Assembly (NCBI GenBank): GCA_963969345.1
Contig: OZ017766.1
Span: forward strand, 248,001-312,000
From: Turbatrix aceti
Lineage: Eukaryota; Nematoda; Chromadorea; Rhabditida; Panagrolaimidae
Direction: 5' to 3'
Length of the DNA: 64,000 nt
Shown: positions 36,701 to 48,200 of the stretch, in pieces
Position numbering within the stretch: position 1 is the first letter of the stretch
Layout: the number at the start of each line of letters is the position of its first letter
Notes under the pieces: generated by a model
Seen by the model: the letters and a program-made list of their open reading frames with translations, nothing else
The model's database searches: none
Told to the model about the DNA's origin: nothing
Position numbers and translations under genes: made by a program

Positions 36701-38211
36701 GATACCAAAACAAGGAAGAGGTTAGTTCGTGCGCTCGCGGATCCTCTTCGAGAGCGATCGCGATCGTTCCTCCTGCGTGGCGGGCTCGAACAAAGTAGTG
36801 TCGGCGCGCAAACACATAAAATGCAAATTACCCCTTATTCGGCCACAAACAAGACATTTTAGAGGTGGATTATGCGCGAAATATTGCACCATGCCCGTGT
36901 CATAAGTGTTTGTGCCCTTACCGTGAAAATTGTAGAGCCAGGTGAGGGCTGCCCCGGATGGATGACGATGGTCAAGAGGGGTGGGAGAGCAGAAAAAGCG
37001 CAACCGGGAAATGGAATCAGTCTTTCTTGCAAACAAATGCGTAAACCATGAAACCACAATACGTCAAATGTTCCGAAGGTCACCCACAACGCATTTGAAT
37101 TGAGGGGGCGGGAGATTCTTCTTCCTGCTCGCCGCTGGCGTTTTTGTACGTTAGTTGACCAAGGGGTACTCGAAAGTGCATATGGTCCGGCTCTCGGCTG
37201 CTCCCACCAGTGAGCGGGATTCGTGTTTGATGGTTACTGTATGATAAACATTTTGTTTATGTTTGTAGCACCTTTGAGATCACATATAAATTTAGTTTTG
37301 AAGACCGCGTAAAAAGTTTTTGGCCCCTCAACCCCGAAAATTGTAAAAACAAATAGTAAGAAGAAAATAACAGTAAGAAAAAATAGGGGATTACTTGACC
37401 CCTACATTTTGTTCATCCAGGTGAAAATGAACTTTTTTTTTCACTTGCAAACCCTAAAAGGCCATGAACTTTTTTGCCCAAATTTTGGCGCAAAAGTAGG
37501 GGGGGGGGGAAATGAAATGGTCGAGTGCCGGCCGTCCTCTTTTGACTCGACGGCCGACTGACTTCCTGTAAACGAGGCGCATAAAGGGTTAAGGATCTGT
37601 TCTTCGCGCGTGCAGTGTCTTCATCCTTTTGCGGCCTAGGCCTTTGTGCATTCATTTTTCATGAAGAACAAAAAATTATTCTCAAGGCCTTGACGACTTT
37701 TTTGCATGTGCCTGCCTTTGGCCCTCTTGACCTGCAAGTCAGAAAAAAAGGTTGGATGTGGAGGAGGACGGATGCTGAATCACACAATTTTCACCTCGTT
37801 GGCGTGATGGACTTCCACTCCCCATCCAAGGACAATATTTTCACTCAAACATCCTTGTGTATAACAACTTTCGTCTTGACATTTGTCTTATTTGACGTTC
37901 TCATCCTTGATCACTTTCGTCTTCGTCTTTATTTCTCCTCCTGCTCCTGAACACTTCATCTCATTTTCTTCTTCGAACGATCGAGCAACGATGATGATGG
38001 TATGACCGGAGAGGGAACTGTTGCGCCGTCTCCCCTCTTTCCTCCATCCTGCGTGAAACGGGACACAACTTCTTTGTACTTCCCATGTCCAACAAAAACT
38101 TCAAGGCGATATCACTTTTCAGTCGCGCGCCTTTTTTGCTGTGCTCAACCGACCCTTGACTGCCAGTCGCCTGCCCCAGGGTTCATTCGTTCGAGCAAAG
38201 CCACAGGAACT
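33744..38211. other. long gene-poor stretch
   Basis: About 4.5 kb with no gene I can recognise. It mixes AT-rich sequence with GC-richer islands (about 34310-34560, 35200-35560, 35800-36060, 36440-36560, 36720-37140, 37800-38200). Several islands are open on both strands and none shows a known domain. The last island directly precedes the ZP gene and may be its promoter and leader. One possible exon is listed separately at 36108-36209. Some islands may be exons of rapidly evolving or non-coding transcripts. Confidence 0.4.
36108..36209 (-). other. possible first coding exon, unknown protein
   Basis: A minus-strand ATG opens 34 codons, acidic and helix-like, ending at a donor-like GAG|GTGTGC. 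The composition is coding-like compared with the AT-rich upstream sequence. No second exon or family was identified, so this is weakly supported. Confidence 0.2.
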
Positions 38212-41200
38212 ATGACAACTACCGTAACACAAGTTCTTTCACCCAGACGCGGTACGCTATCATTACTTTCGTTGCTCCTCGTCGCTGCCATTGCTCAGCT
38301 TTCTGGCGCTCAATCTGGACCCGAAGCTGCTGCTGTATTTGAAAATGAAATCAAAGGTCAGTTTTTAAAATTAAAATTTTACGCCAAAAAATTTTTTATA
38401 TTTCCGTGATAACATGGATATTTATTGTTCATAAAAAAAATTATTTTTGATGTTCCGGTCTGCCAAAAAGCCAATTGTTCTTATACTTTTTCTATTTTGT
38501 AAACAAGAATAATTGTACAAAGAATTTTTTGTTTGCACGTAAAAAACTTTTTTTGCCGTGTAGCGTCATTGGTGAGGAGCAGACATGAAAACGGGCCTAA
38601 TTCCAGGGCCAAAACGGGCTTTTCCGGGCCTACTGAAAAGTCACAGGCCCGCCCAAGCCCGGCCCGGGCCTGGGCCGGGCCCGGGCCGGGCCGGGCTTCG
38701 GCGTTCCATTTTCATGTCTGGTGAGGAGGCCGCTTTTTTCTGCTTTTTTTTGTAGAAATGGTATTAGGTTGCAGGGAAAGTTTCCCGCCATTTTAAGGAA
38801 AAAGTTTGTATTATTTTTAAACCACAAAAAAGCAACAATGTAGAACTAATTATGTACTACTGTAATCGACAACTTCTTGCCATTTAATAGGTACCTGCCG
38901 GATTTTATGAGCGTGGAAATCCAGAGAGCTAGAGGCGAAGAAGTCGTCGAGGTCGGTTTTGAGGTGGCTTTCGTAAAAAAATGCCTGTCTCGCAGGTGAT
39001 TGCTTAGAGAGAGGGGCGAGTGGTAAATTGTTAGAGTAATGTCTGGTGAGTACAATAGGTAAAACAAAACATTTCCCGAAAGTTCCTGGATTTTTTCCCG
39101 GAACCGTATTTTAATGTCAAATTTGGAGTTGACATGCAGGAAAAAAATTGTCATTTTTTTCTTGCAGTTTTTGTGCAACCCGGTTAAGTGAGGCACAGTA
39201 GTAATTAGCACAAGTCGTTGGTTCTTATAAAAAAATGCCCCGGTGCACAATGCCGTTGACGTCGCGCCGGAAAATTTTTTTGACTTTCCTTTGAAGAACC
39301 TCAGGTTCTCGGGTCGCATGCCTATCTTATCTGAGCTAAGCCGCTGCCGCTTTATATATGAATGGCACAGAGTACCCTCTTCTTATTGCCAGTGATCAGG
39401 TTGCTGAACCTTCGAACGCGCGGCGGAAGGTCAAAAGTTGTATGCCTGGATCGACTTTGGTCCGGGCTTGATAGGCCGACAATTCATGGGGTATGCAAAT
39501 TTCCAGTTTTGACACCTTTTCAACAAAGTGAAAATATTGAACGGTTGTGGAGTTAGGGGGCCTTATAAGTTCTCCAAAATAGCATGCTGCCCGCCGCGGT
39601 CCTCTTCAACCAGCTTCACAACTCGCAAGTCATTGACACCCACATGGATAAAAAGCGTTCAACATCTTCGAGGTAGAAGTCCCGCTTATAGAATTTTGCG
39701 AACCCCGCCATTGTGATATTGTAGGAAAGGCTTCCCTCACCCATCGCACTGCAAAAGTTCCGTGCCGCTTCGGCTGCGGATAAGGATCTAACGCTAAAGT
39801 AAGAAGCAAAATTTTACCTTTGGTAAAAAAATTTTTGTTCATGAGTCCGACGCCTCATTCCAAATCCGGAAACGCTATTGTATGCATTACTGTGTGGCCT
39901 TTATATAATTACTCAATTAAAATTTCAAGACCTATCTGGAAAAAAATAATACAAAATTTTTTCGAGTGGCGGGAAACTTTCCCTGCAACCTAATAGTATG
40001 TACCACCTGGGAAAACAAATAGCCAAAAAAAGGAAGACGGATTGGACATTTTTTTAATACAGAAAATACACTAATTTTGATGATACTGAAAAAAACTAGC
40101 CGAGTTCAAATCAAATTTCCAGGTACAAGATGTATCAATTTGTTTAAATTTTGTAAAACAAATTTGGACAGCTATTTTTTTTATTAATGCTAGCATTAGA
40201 TTTTTACAAAGTACAGGTTTCTTTACTATTTCTGAGCCTGTTAGTCATATCCATTTTTTTGTGAATAAAGCAAACTACTTTTTTTCCCCTTTGACTGTCA
40301 AAATTTAGGTAAAAATCAACCTTGTATTCTTTGATCTCTCCAATGCCACTATTTGATGTTTGTTGCCCTCAATATGACGCTCCAAGTGCAGAAAAAAAAA
40401 TTTACCAGATACAATTCAAATCAAACGATTCTGCCTTTTTCTTCTGCCCGCAAAGTTTAAAAAGCCCTATCAACCTCTCCTGCGCCTAGTCGAGGTGACT
40501 GCTGACCTCTGGCACGCTTAAGCGCGCTTTTAGTTATCCTCTCATGTGTAGAAAAAAGAATGGTCGTCTCATCATTCCAGCTTGATACGTGCCCCATCTT
40601 GGCAAAACGACCTCTTTAATTTTTTTCTTTTTAAAACCAAAAAAATGCAGTTTAATTTTCCCGCCTTACTGTTCCTTTTCTGGCTCACGGCCTTCAAATA
40701 ATTTGTTTGCGGTCAATTGAATATTTTTTCTGTGTTCGCAAAACGTTTCACACTTGAACATGTCTTTTGCCAGCTATTTTTCTTCAACAGTTTTTTTTAA
40801 TCAAAAGTAAGTGAAAATATGCATGTAAAACAATAATTTCAATCAAGAATTTTTTTGTTGAGAGAATTGGATCATCAGAAAAATGAAGACAAGATGATCT
40901 TGATCCTTAGAAAATAAAAGGAACAAAATCGTGTCATCTGTTCTATTGTTTGCAACACTAGGCACCACGAAATGCGGGGCACGGCCGCCTTTGAATTTAT
41001 AACACATAAAATTATGAAAAATGAGCGTTTTTAGTTTCAAATTTTTTTCAACGTCCAAGAATGCAGGAATTGATTTAAAAATAATTTAGAAGTGTTAATT
41101 GAAAGGAATTTTTCGGTTCTACCTTTTTTTTAAATTCCAAATTAGCTCTTATTTTGACTCGTCTTCTCTCGTGAAAAACAAAATGTTGTCACACAGAAGG

Positions 41201-43128
41201 CGACAGTTTTGTCCAATTCGAAAAACAAATATCTACTGCATTCATTGCATTACGGTCGTCCAGCTATTGTCCATTCTGTTTTTTTTTGCAAAATCTGTAA
41301 ATGCAACGCAAAAATTGAGTAACAGATGAAGGTTTAATTGCATATTACATCACAAAACTGAGTCATCAGAACATTTTTCTGACAGCTGCCGTATCTTTCT
41401 TTTGTATCCCTGTCCAGCGCATCAGACACAAATATCATAATTTTCAAAAGTCCAGTTTTTGTTGACAACAAACAAAAATCAAGGTGACGGAAGAGGTCTG
41501 CCCTTGGAGTTTTCCAGAGGAGAGAAAGAAGAAAGAGAACAGACTGCGTAATCACGTTTCTTCTTTTGTCTCACAACAGTGGTATTCTGTTATGAGAGGG
41601 TACAATATTTGAAAACCCCCGGAAAAACATGTTTCCAAAGATGATTTTTCAGGTAAACCCGAAATAGAATGTCTTCATGATCAGATCAAATTTATCGTCG
41701 ATACCCTCAAGGGCTCTCCCGCAGCTATCTACGTGCGCGGAAACAGCGGAAACGAGGAATGCGTCTTCAAGGATGTCACCAACGCTTCGATTCCTTTGAA
41801 TAAGTGCAACATGCGACGTAAACGCGAGATCAATCCTATCGGAGTTTCGTACTCCTTCACCGTTGTTGTGCAGCACCATCCCGTTAGTTGTCATATCTTA
41901 AAAAAATGTATAACATTTTTTATAGTTGTTCTTGACCAAAGTCGACCGAGCCTACAACGTGCATTGTTTCTACATGGAAGCCCAGAAGGATCTCTCAGCC
42001 GAGCTCGGTGTTAGCGACATGACCACCCAGCTGATTTCCAACTCGCCCGCCCTGCCTAGTTGCAACTACACAGTGCACCGCGACAGCCAGAACGGTCCTA
42101 TCGCAAGGTACGCCAACGTCGGCGACCCCCTCTTCCACGTCTGGCAGTGTCCTTCCGATCTCTACGTCATGCTCCTGCACTCCTGTGAAGCGACAAACAA
42201 CGCTGGCTCGAGGTATACGGTAATAGATTCTCGTGGCTGCTCTGTAGATACGTTCATCATGCCGGAAATATCGTATGACTCTAAGCTGACCACTGCCATT
42301 GCCGCCAGCTTTGCGTTCAACTTTCCCGACAAATCGACAATGCTGTTCAACTGTCAGATCAGACTTTGCTTCCGTGGCGAGGATTGCAGTGCACTCACTC
42401 CTCCCAGATGCGGCGCAGCTGCGGCTGCTGCAGCAAATTTGCCGACTTCAGGTGTTGAAAAACAAGCCTTCGAAGGCAACCAGAACAGTCTGACAGAAGA
42501 ACTTGACAAAGAACAACTCATTCCTTCCTCGTCGACATCGACTAATCCGACATCTAGTACGTCTGCAACTTCAACGGTACCTTTGACGTCTTCAACGGTA
42601 TCTTCAACGGCATCAACAGGCTCTTCGACGGCTTCAACGGGGTCTTCTACAACTACCACTACAACTCAGAGAACATCTACGAATGCTTTGCCCAGCGACT
42701 TCCCAACACCCTCGGCCTTTGCGGACTCCTTCGAAGGATCAGGCGAAGACTGGACCACCCAGGAAACTCCAACGTCTGCGGCACTCAAGCTCCTCAAGAA
42801 GATTCCAGCGGAAGCCACTCCGCGCGTGCCTGTATCGGCGACTCGAAACCAGCGACATTCGCCCCCTAAGCCGAGGAGCGTTGTAAACTTTGACATTCAG
42901 TCGCCGGAACTCACGATCATGGACAACTACCTCGAACGCCCCGCGCCATCAATGGAAGCCAAGCAACTCTACGCGGAACTTCCCTCCAACTCACCTGTCT
43001 TGCCGGATCGCGTTTGCGTGCCGACACTTGCGTTCTACGGGGCCATCGGTCTCGTACTCTTCTTCACGATTGTCATCTTCTTCGCCCTCATCAAGTCCCG
43101 TCACAGCCTCGTTCACAAGTTTTACTAA
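38212..43128 (+). CDS. cuticlin-type ZP-domain transmembrane protein
   Basis: Three exons (38212-38356, 41653-41882, 41926-43128) close in phase to 525 residues. Exon 1 encodes a signal peptide (hydrophobic about residues 16-34, ending Ser-Gly-Ala). A zona pellucida domain spans about residues 50-295, opening with the nematode-style ECLHDQIKF and ending near a Cys-X-I-X-L-C-F segment, with paired cysteines and the C-F-Y-M-E motif. A Ser/Thr-rich mucin-like stretch follows (about 320-375). A single transmembrane helix (about 493-514) and a short basic tail complete the layout of nematode cuticlin precursors, which polymerise in the cuticle after ectodomain cleavage. The first intron is 3.3 kb, far longer than others here, because it holds a MITE (38580) and a mariner relic (38764). 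An AATAAA follows at about 43392. Confidence 0.88.
38580..38720. mobile_element. 141-bp hAT-like MITE with perfect 8-bp target duplication
   Basis: Ends CAGACATGAAAACG and CATTTTCATGTCTG are inverted repeats with one mismatch. The element is flanked by perfect direct repeats gtgaggag at 38572-38579 and 38721-38728. The interior is built of GGGCC/GGCCC blocks able to fold into a GC-rich hairpin. The 8-bp duplication fits the hAT superfamily. It lies in the first intron of the ZP gene. Confidence 0.85.
38764..39993 (-). pseudogene. decayed full-length mariner transposon
   Basis: A 1230-bp element bounded by 27-bp perfect inverted repeats starting TTAGGTTG (38764-38790 and 39967-39993), the typical opening of mariner ends. 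It is flanked by TA dinucleotides (38762-38763, 39994-39995). The minus strand retains pieces of a mariner transposase in different frames: a helix-turn-helix-like S-L-S-A-A-E-A-A-R-N near the right end, Y-S-P-D near the catalytic end, and D-L-D-D-F-F-A-S with a W-Q-E-V-V-D-Y-type C-terminus. Several frameshifts and stops disrupt it, so it is non-functional. Mariner elements move by cut-and-paste into TA sites. Confidence 0.88.
39996..41652. other. rest of the large ZP intron
   Basis: AT-rich intron sequence with no gene, inverted repeat or conserved element that I can recognise. Short open frames on either strand appear to be chance. Confidence 0.5.
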
Positions 43129-43748
43129 GCGAACGGGCTGCTGCTCACGCACCACACGTCTCGCCTCGTGTCGAATGTTTGGCTATCGGGTTTTTGCGCG
43201 GTCTCAACACGACAGAGAATCATACCGCGGTATCACACACTTGCAGAATATCGTCTTTTGTAGAGTTTTGAATGTTTTCTTTCTGGGGATAAGTTTAATT
43301 TTTTCGTTTTGTTGTTGTTTACATACGCCTAATGCTATTAATTCTATTATATTATTTGAAAAAAGTGTGTGTGATCAACTTTTTTAATCAGAAATAAATG
43401 TTTTGAATGAACGCGCTGTGAACAAAATATGTTTTATTTATCTTTAACCGGACGGATCATTGACGTCTTTAACGGCACGTTTGTTAGCTCCAACGGAATC
43501 CAAAAAATTGCAGTTTATTTTGTCAAAAAGGAAACCAATTTGCAAAAACTGATAAACAAAATGCTGGATAGTTACCAGTACAATCCAAAAACGATTACGA
43601 TCACAGAAAGATGTTAGAAATAAAGTTTTGAATGCTGGTAATAAATTGCTTTTTGCTTATGCCGTAAGAAGAGATCCAGCCGCTGTCGGAACTAAGGGGC
43701 TCAACGACATCCGAGCGAGCCAAGCCGTTCGCTCAAATACTCAGCTTA
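43129..43748. other. ZP gene 3' flank
   Basis: 3' untranslated and flanking sequence of the ZP gene, with AATAAA at about 43392. A 62-codon plus-strand frame at 43429-43617 has no recognisable similarity; it may be a small gene but lacks support. Confidence 0.4.
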
Positions 43749-43753
43749 GAGAT

Positions 43754-44142
43754 TGATGTGTCCCCGTATGGTTCCCTCTGTAAGGATACTAATACAACGC
43801 GATATTTATCTCGACAACAGAATATGAGATAACCAAAATATAAATAACGTTATAAAGAACAAAGTATTAAACGCAAACAATAAATGAACAACAAAGATGA
43901 ATGAATAATAAGATAATAAGAATCTAAGAATATATCTGAATACCTGAATAATTGTGTGGGAGTGTGGGTTCCTTTTATAGGGACCCAAAAAGGGGGCGGG
44001 GTTAGGTGCTAGGTCAAGTGCCGTGGCACGGATGGCACAGGTCATGCCGTGCACCTGTTGCACCTGTTAACCTAGCAGCTGTTAAGGGGTTAAAACAATA
44101 TTGGGTAATGTTGGGTAAGAAGGGCAATGTTGGGACATTGCA
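43754..44142 (-). repeat. 3' LTR of the retrotransposon
   Basis: 389 bp, TG...CA bounded (TGATGTGTCC to ACATTGCA on the plus strand), apparently identical to the right-hand copy. The outer edge abuts the gagat duplication at 43749-43753. Confidence 0.95.
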
Positions 44143-44143
44143 G

Positions 44144-44155
44144 TCCTCCCTTTTT
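44144..44155 (-). other. polypurine tract
   Basis: On the element's sense strand this reads AAAAAGGGAGGA, one base before the 3' LTR. It is the expected primer for plus-strand DNA synthesis. Confidence 0.8.
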
Positions 44156-44184
44156 CGGAGAATAAAACTACGGGGGAGGGGTAG

Positions 44185-45252
44185 TCAAGCGTCGTGGTAA
44201 TGTTGTGGACTTACAATAGAGAGGATGTTGCGGGGGTGGGTGTCGTCGGGTTGGACGTCGTAGGCTAGGGACAGTAGACGGATGTCGGGCGCAAAGAGGC
44301 GCAGTGCGCCCTGTAGGCCGAGGGATGAAAACTCGCTCGGCTCCTGGGGCAGACCAAGGCCAAACATCGTGGACTTGAACCTTGCGAACGAAACCTTGTC
44401 CTTCGTCCCAAGGACATGACGGACAAGCTTCGTGAAGGCCAGCACGAGGCTTAGCTCTTGGGTCGGCAATCGGATGGCGCTACGAGCCGTCCTTTTCAGC
44501 TGTCCTGAGCTAACGTCTCCTACGGGGAAATAGAAGTCGTTAAGCGGGACTGCGTCGACGGGGCCGGTGACTGGGACGTTCTCGACTTCTTCGTGGTCGG
44601 AGAGAACTCGTCGACTTTCGGGATATCCGAAGTCGACCAGGACGTAGTTGTTAATCGGCCCACAACCATAGCGGTAAAAACCGCGCAGGTTGCCATCTGT
44701 CTTACGACAGAGGAATCTATGGTTCGGGCATAACAGGCGGGTCACTGTTACCAGGTCGAATCTCTCGATCTTGGTGTGGGTGAAACCACCGAGGTCCGAG
44801 GGCAGGCCCTTAGCTCTGAGGATGCGGCTCACATCCTCAAGGCTAACCATTGGGCGGACCGACGTCATGTCTTTAAGTTCCGTCGCGATGGCACAGAGCG
44901 TTCGGAAGGGATTACCTTCTTTCTGGAGCGCTTCGGTGACTAGCGCTTCGCGGGCTTCGTACGAAACAAGGTCGGCGAAGATCGCAGCGACCTCACAGCG
45001 TGTGCGTTGCTCAGTCGCCGGTGGGACTACGCACAACGGGCGGCATCCTCGTTCTGCGTCGTCTGGTAGGGCCAGTGGTTGGACATGTGCACGAAGGCGG
45101 GAGACGCGAAGTTGGGCTCGGAGACGAGGAGGACATTCAGAGTGGGCATCTTGAGGAGGTGGCGAAGGGAGCGGAGATGGAGGAGCGGTCGAAGTTTCAT
45201 CCACGCCGTTCTCCATGTACTCAAACTCAGACAGGGTGTCGGACATGTTCAG
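44185..45252 (-). other. GC-rich C-terminal extension of the polyprotein with duplicated module
   Basis: Residues 2407-2761 follow the integrase tail. The DNA is visibly GC-richer than the rest of the element and nearer to host coding sequence. It opens with a Met (MSDTLSEFEYM), as if once an independent start, then a Pro/Ser-rich linker. Two similar segments follow: about 2521-2588 and 2672-2736. They share V-S-(L/F)...S...GLP...F...L...RL..P(N/D).R(F/L)L. The pattern resembles winged-helix OST-HTH/LOTUS domains, which occur in germ-granule proteins and bind RNA or Vasa; this is a hypothesis only. No retroviral accessory protein is recognised. Confidence 0.6.
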
Positions 45253-48200
45253 TAGCTGAAAGCGGGGGGTGACTAAGACGGAGGAGGTAAGGCACGCGAC
45301 ACGAGGTAGGCAAATGCCTTCGAATGATGATCTGTCGGCTTCTTCCTCTTCTGGAATTGAGTTAGCTGGAGGGTGGAGCCAATCAGCTTCCGAAGTCTCG
45401 GGGTCAAGACTGTCCGGCTGTTGAGGCGGATTTGTAGATTTTCTTTGTTTGAGGTCGTCGAGATGAGTCCGGTGTAATTTTCCGTTCTTAACATCTTGGA
45501 CTTCGCAAATGGCTTGTCCTTTTGTGTTAGTGACCGTTGCTGCGTGCCAGCAGTTCTCGAGCGTGGATCGGCGCCAGACTAAGTCGCCTATTGAATAGGT
45601 GTTATTGTTTTGTTGAGTCGCTGGCGGCGTCTGCTCGGCTGCTTGGTTGGCGCGCGGCGGGGTGAAGGTGTCGAGTGGATGATTGAGTAGTCGCGAGAAC
45701 ATAAGTTCGCTGGGTGATTGTCCAATTGAGGGAAGAGGTGTGTTGCGGTAATCCGCTAGCCAGATTTTGGTCGCTTTAGCGGGCTGCATGTCGGGAGTTT
45801 CTTCCAAGATCTTTTTGACGGATTTCTTGAAAGTCTGCACAAATTTTTCCGCAAGCCCATTTGATTCCGGATGGTATGGTGGTGATTTCATCGTGTGAGT
45901 TCCGGATCGTTGCATGTGGGAGTTGAATTCTTCGGCTGCGAATTGTCTGCCGTTGTCGGATACCAAGTATTTGGGGTAGCCAAATTGGCTGAAGATGCTG
46001 TCTAGCACTTCGATGCAATCTGTGGCTCGGGTTTTCTTCATCGGAAATACGAATGGAAAACGAGAGTATGCATCAACTACAACTAGCCAAGTTGCATTGA
46101 AGACAGGTCCGGCAAAGTCGATGTGAACTCGTTCCATGGGTTCAGCGGTTTTTCTCCAAGGTGTGATTGGTCGTTTTGGAATTTCTGGAGCATATTTGTT
46201 GCATGTTGAGCATGTAGTGCAGAGGTTTTCGATGTCTTTGTTGAGGCCTGGCCACCAAAAGTATCGTCTGGCAAGTGCCTTTGTGCGGGCCATTCCTTGG
46301 TGTGAACGGTGCAGCATGGCTAAGACTCTGGATCTGTCTGCTTCAGGGATGACGAGTCGGTCGTCTTTGTACAGGAGACCGTTTACTTCAGACAGGGAGG
46401 CTCTGACGATGAAGTATTTTTGTAGTTCTGGTTTCGAGGAACCCTTCCATCCTTCAGAAAGAGCAGCCAGGGCGGATTTGATGTTTTCGTCGTTGAGTTG
46501 GTTGATGGAATTTGTATTTTGGTCGTTGTTGTTGAGGACTTGATTGTTTGAAGTTACTGCGTCGGTTGATTTGTTGTCTTCTTCTTCTTCCTGTTCTTCT
46601 TCTTCATCTTCTGGTTCCATTCCGAAGTATGACGTGTTGATTCGGGTTGGCGATATTGCTCTGGAGAGGGCGTCGGCGAGTACGTTATCGGGTCCTTTCA
46701 GGTAGCATGATGTAATGTCAAAGTCTTGTAGTTGTAGTAACCATCTGTTGAGTCTTGTAGATTTGGATGGTGTGTCGTTGAGATGAGTTAATGGGTTGTG
46801 ATCTGTGTTCCATATGATTTTGGTTCCATATAGAATATGTCGAAAATGATCCAGTGTGGCAATTAGTGCCAATAATTCCAGTTCGGTTGTTGAGTAGTTC
46901 TTTTCGGCGGGGGTAAGTTGTCGTGAGAAGTAGGCGATGGCGTGAGTTGATTCGTCGTCGTTTTTCTGTAGAATTGCTCCTGCGAGTCCGATTAGACTTG
47001 CATCTGTATGGATGATGAATTTCTGAGTGTAGTCGGGTGATGTCAGGATTGGTGGTTGAGTGAGTTCTTCCACAAGGGTTTTGAAAGCAATTTGTTGTGC
47101 TTCTTCCCATTGAAATGGTACGTTTTTGCGTGTCAGCTCCGTGAGGGGTCTGGCGATGGCGGCGAAGTGAGGGATGAATTTCCTGAAGAAGTTGGCTAGG
47201 CCCAGGAATCTTTTGATTTCTGTTACGGTTGTGGGTGGAGGGTAGTTCCGTATGGAATTTAGATGAGCATCAGATGGGCTTATTCCATCCATGTCGATAC
47301 GGTGACCCACGTATGTGACACTGCGGTTGGCAAGGGAGCATTTCTCGGCGTGTATCTTGAGGCCGTATTCTTTGAGTCGTTGAAATACCATTGATAGAGC
47401 TTCCAGGTGTTCTTTTGGGTCGGTGCTGCGTGTGAAGATGATGATGTCGTCCATGTATGCTAGGGCAAATTCTTCTAGTCCTTGTAGTACTGTTGACATA
47501 ACGCGGCAGAATATAGCTGGTGCGTTTTTCAAGCCAAAAGGCATCGTTGTGAATTGAAATATTCCGGTCTCAGTGATGATGCCACAATATCTACTGGTAT
47601 CTTCATCAAGTGGAATTTGAAGAAAACCAGATTTCATATCAAGTGTGCTATACCAATAGCAGCCTGATGTTTTGTTGAGAAGTGTTTCGATTCTTGGCAG
47701 TGGATATGGGTCCATTTCTGTGACATTGTTGAGTCGGCGGAAATCCACGCATGGTCGTAGTTTGCCATTTTTCTTTGGCACAACCACTATGCCTGATACC
47801 CAGGGAGTGGTGGATTCGATGAGTAGACCGGTTTCTAGCATTTCTTTGATGAAGGTGTCGACTGCGGGCTTGACTGTTTCTGGTATTCGGTATGGTTGGG
47901 TAGTTGTTGGTTTGTCGCTTGTGACAATCATTTTTGGTGCGGCGATCTTGCATCTGCCGAGGTCTTTGTCGTTTCGGCTGAATAGGTTGGAATATTTGTT
48001 GATGAGTTCTGCCAATTCTTCGGTATAGGTAGCGGAGAGGTCGGTTTTTGGTAGGTTGATAATGTCTTCTTCTGCTTCTTGGATTTGCATTGAGGCGTAG
48101 GCGTCTGTCATTTTCTCGACTGTCTTTCCGATGTGACAGGTTTTGCTGGTGTAGTCGATGATGAAGCCATTTGGTTCGAGAATATCTTCTCCTAGTAGAA

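Noticed and set aside
36722..37057. 111-codon minus-strand frame with CxxC-like pair
   Set aside because: One Cys pair only, no recognisable zinc-finger spacing and no splice partner.
43806..44063. 85-codon frame inside the left LTR, repeated at 52602-52859
   Set aside because: It is the same LTR sequence twice; no family similarity, and it overlaps the LTR promoter region.
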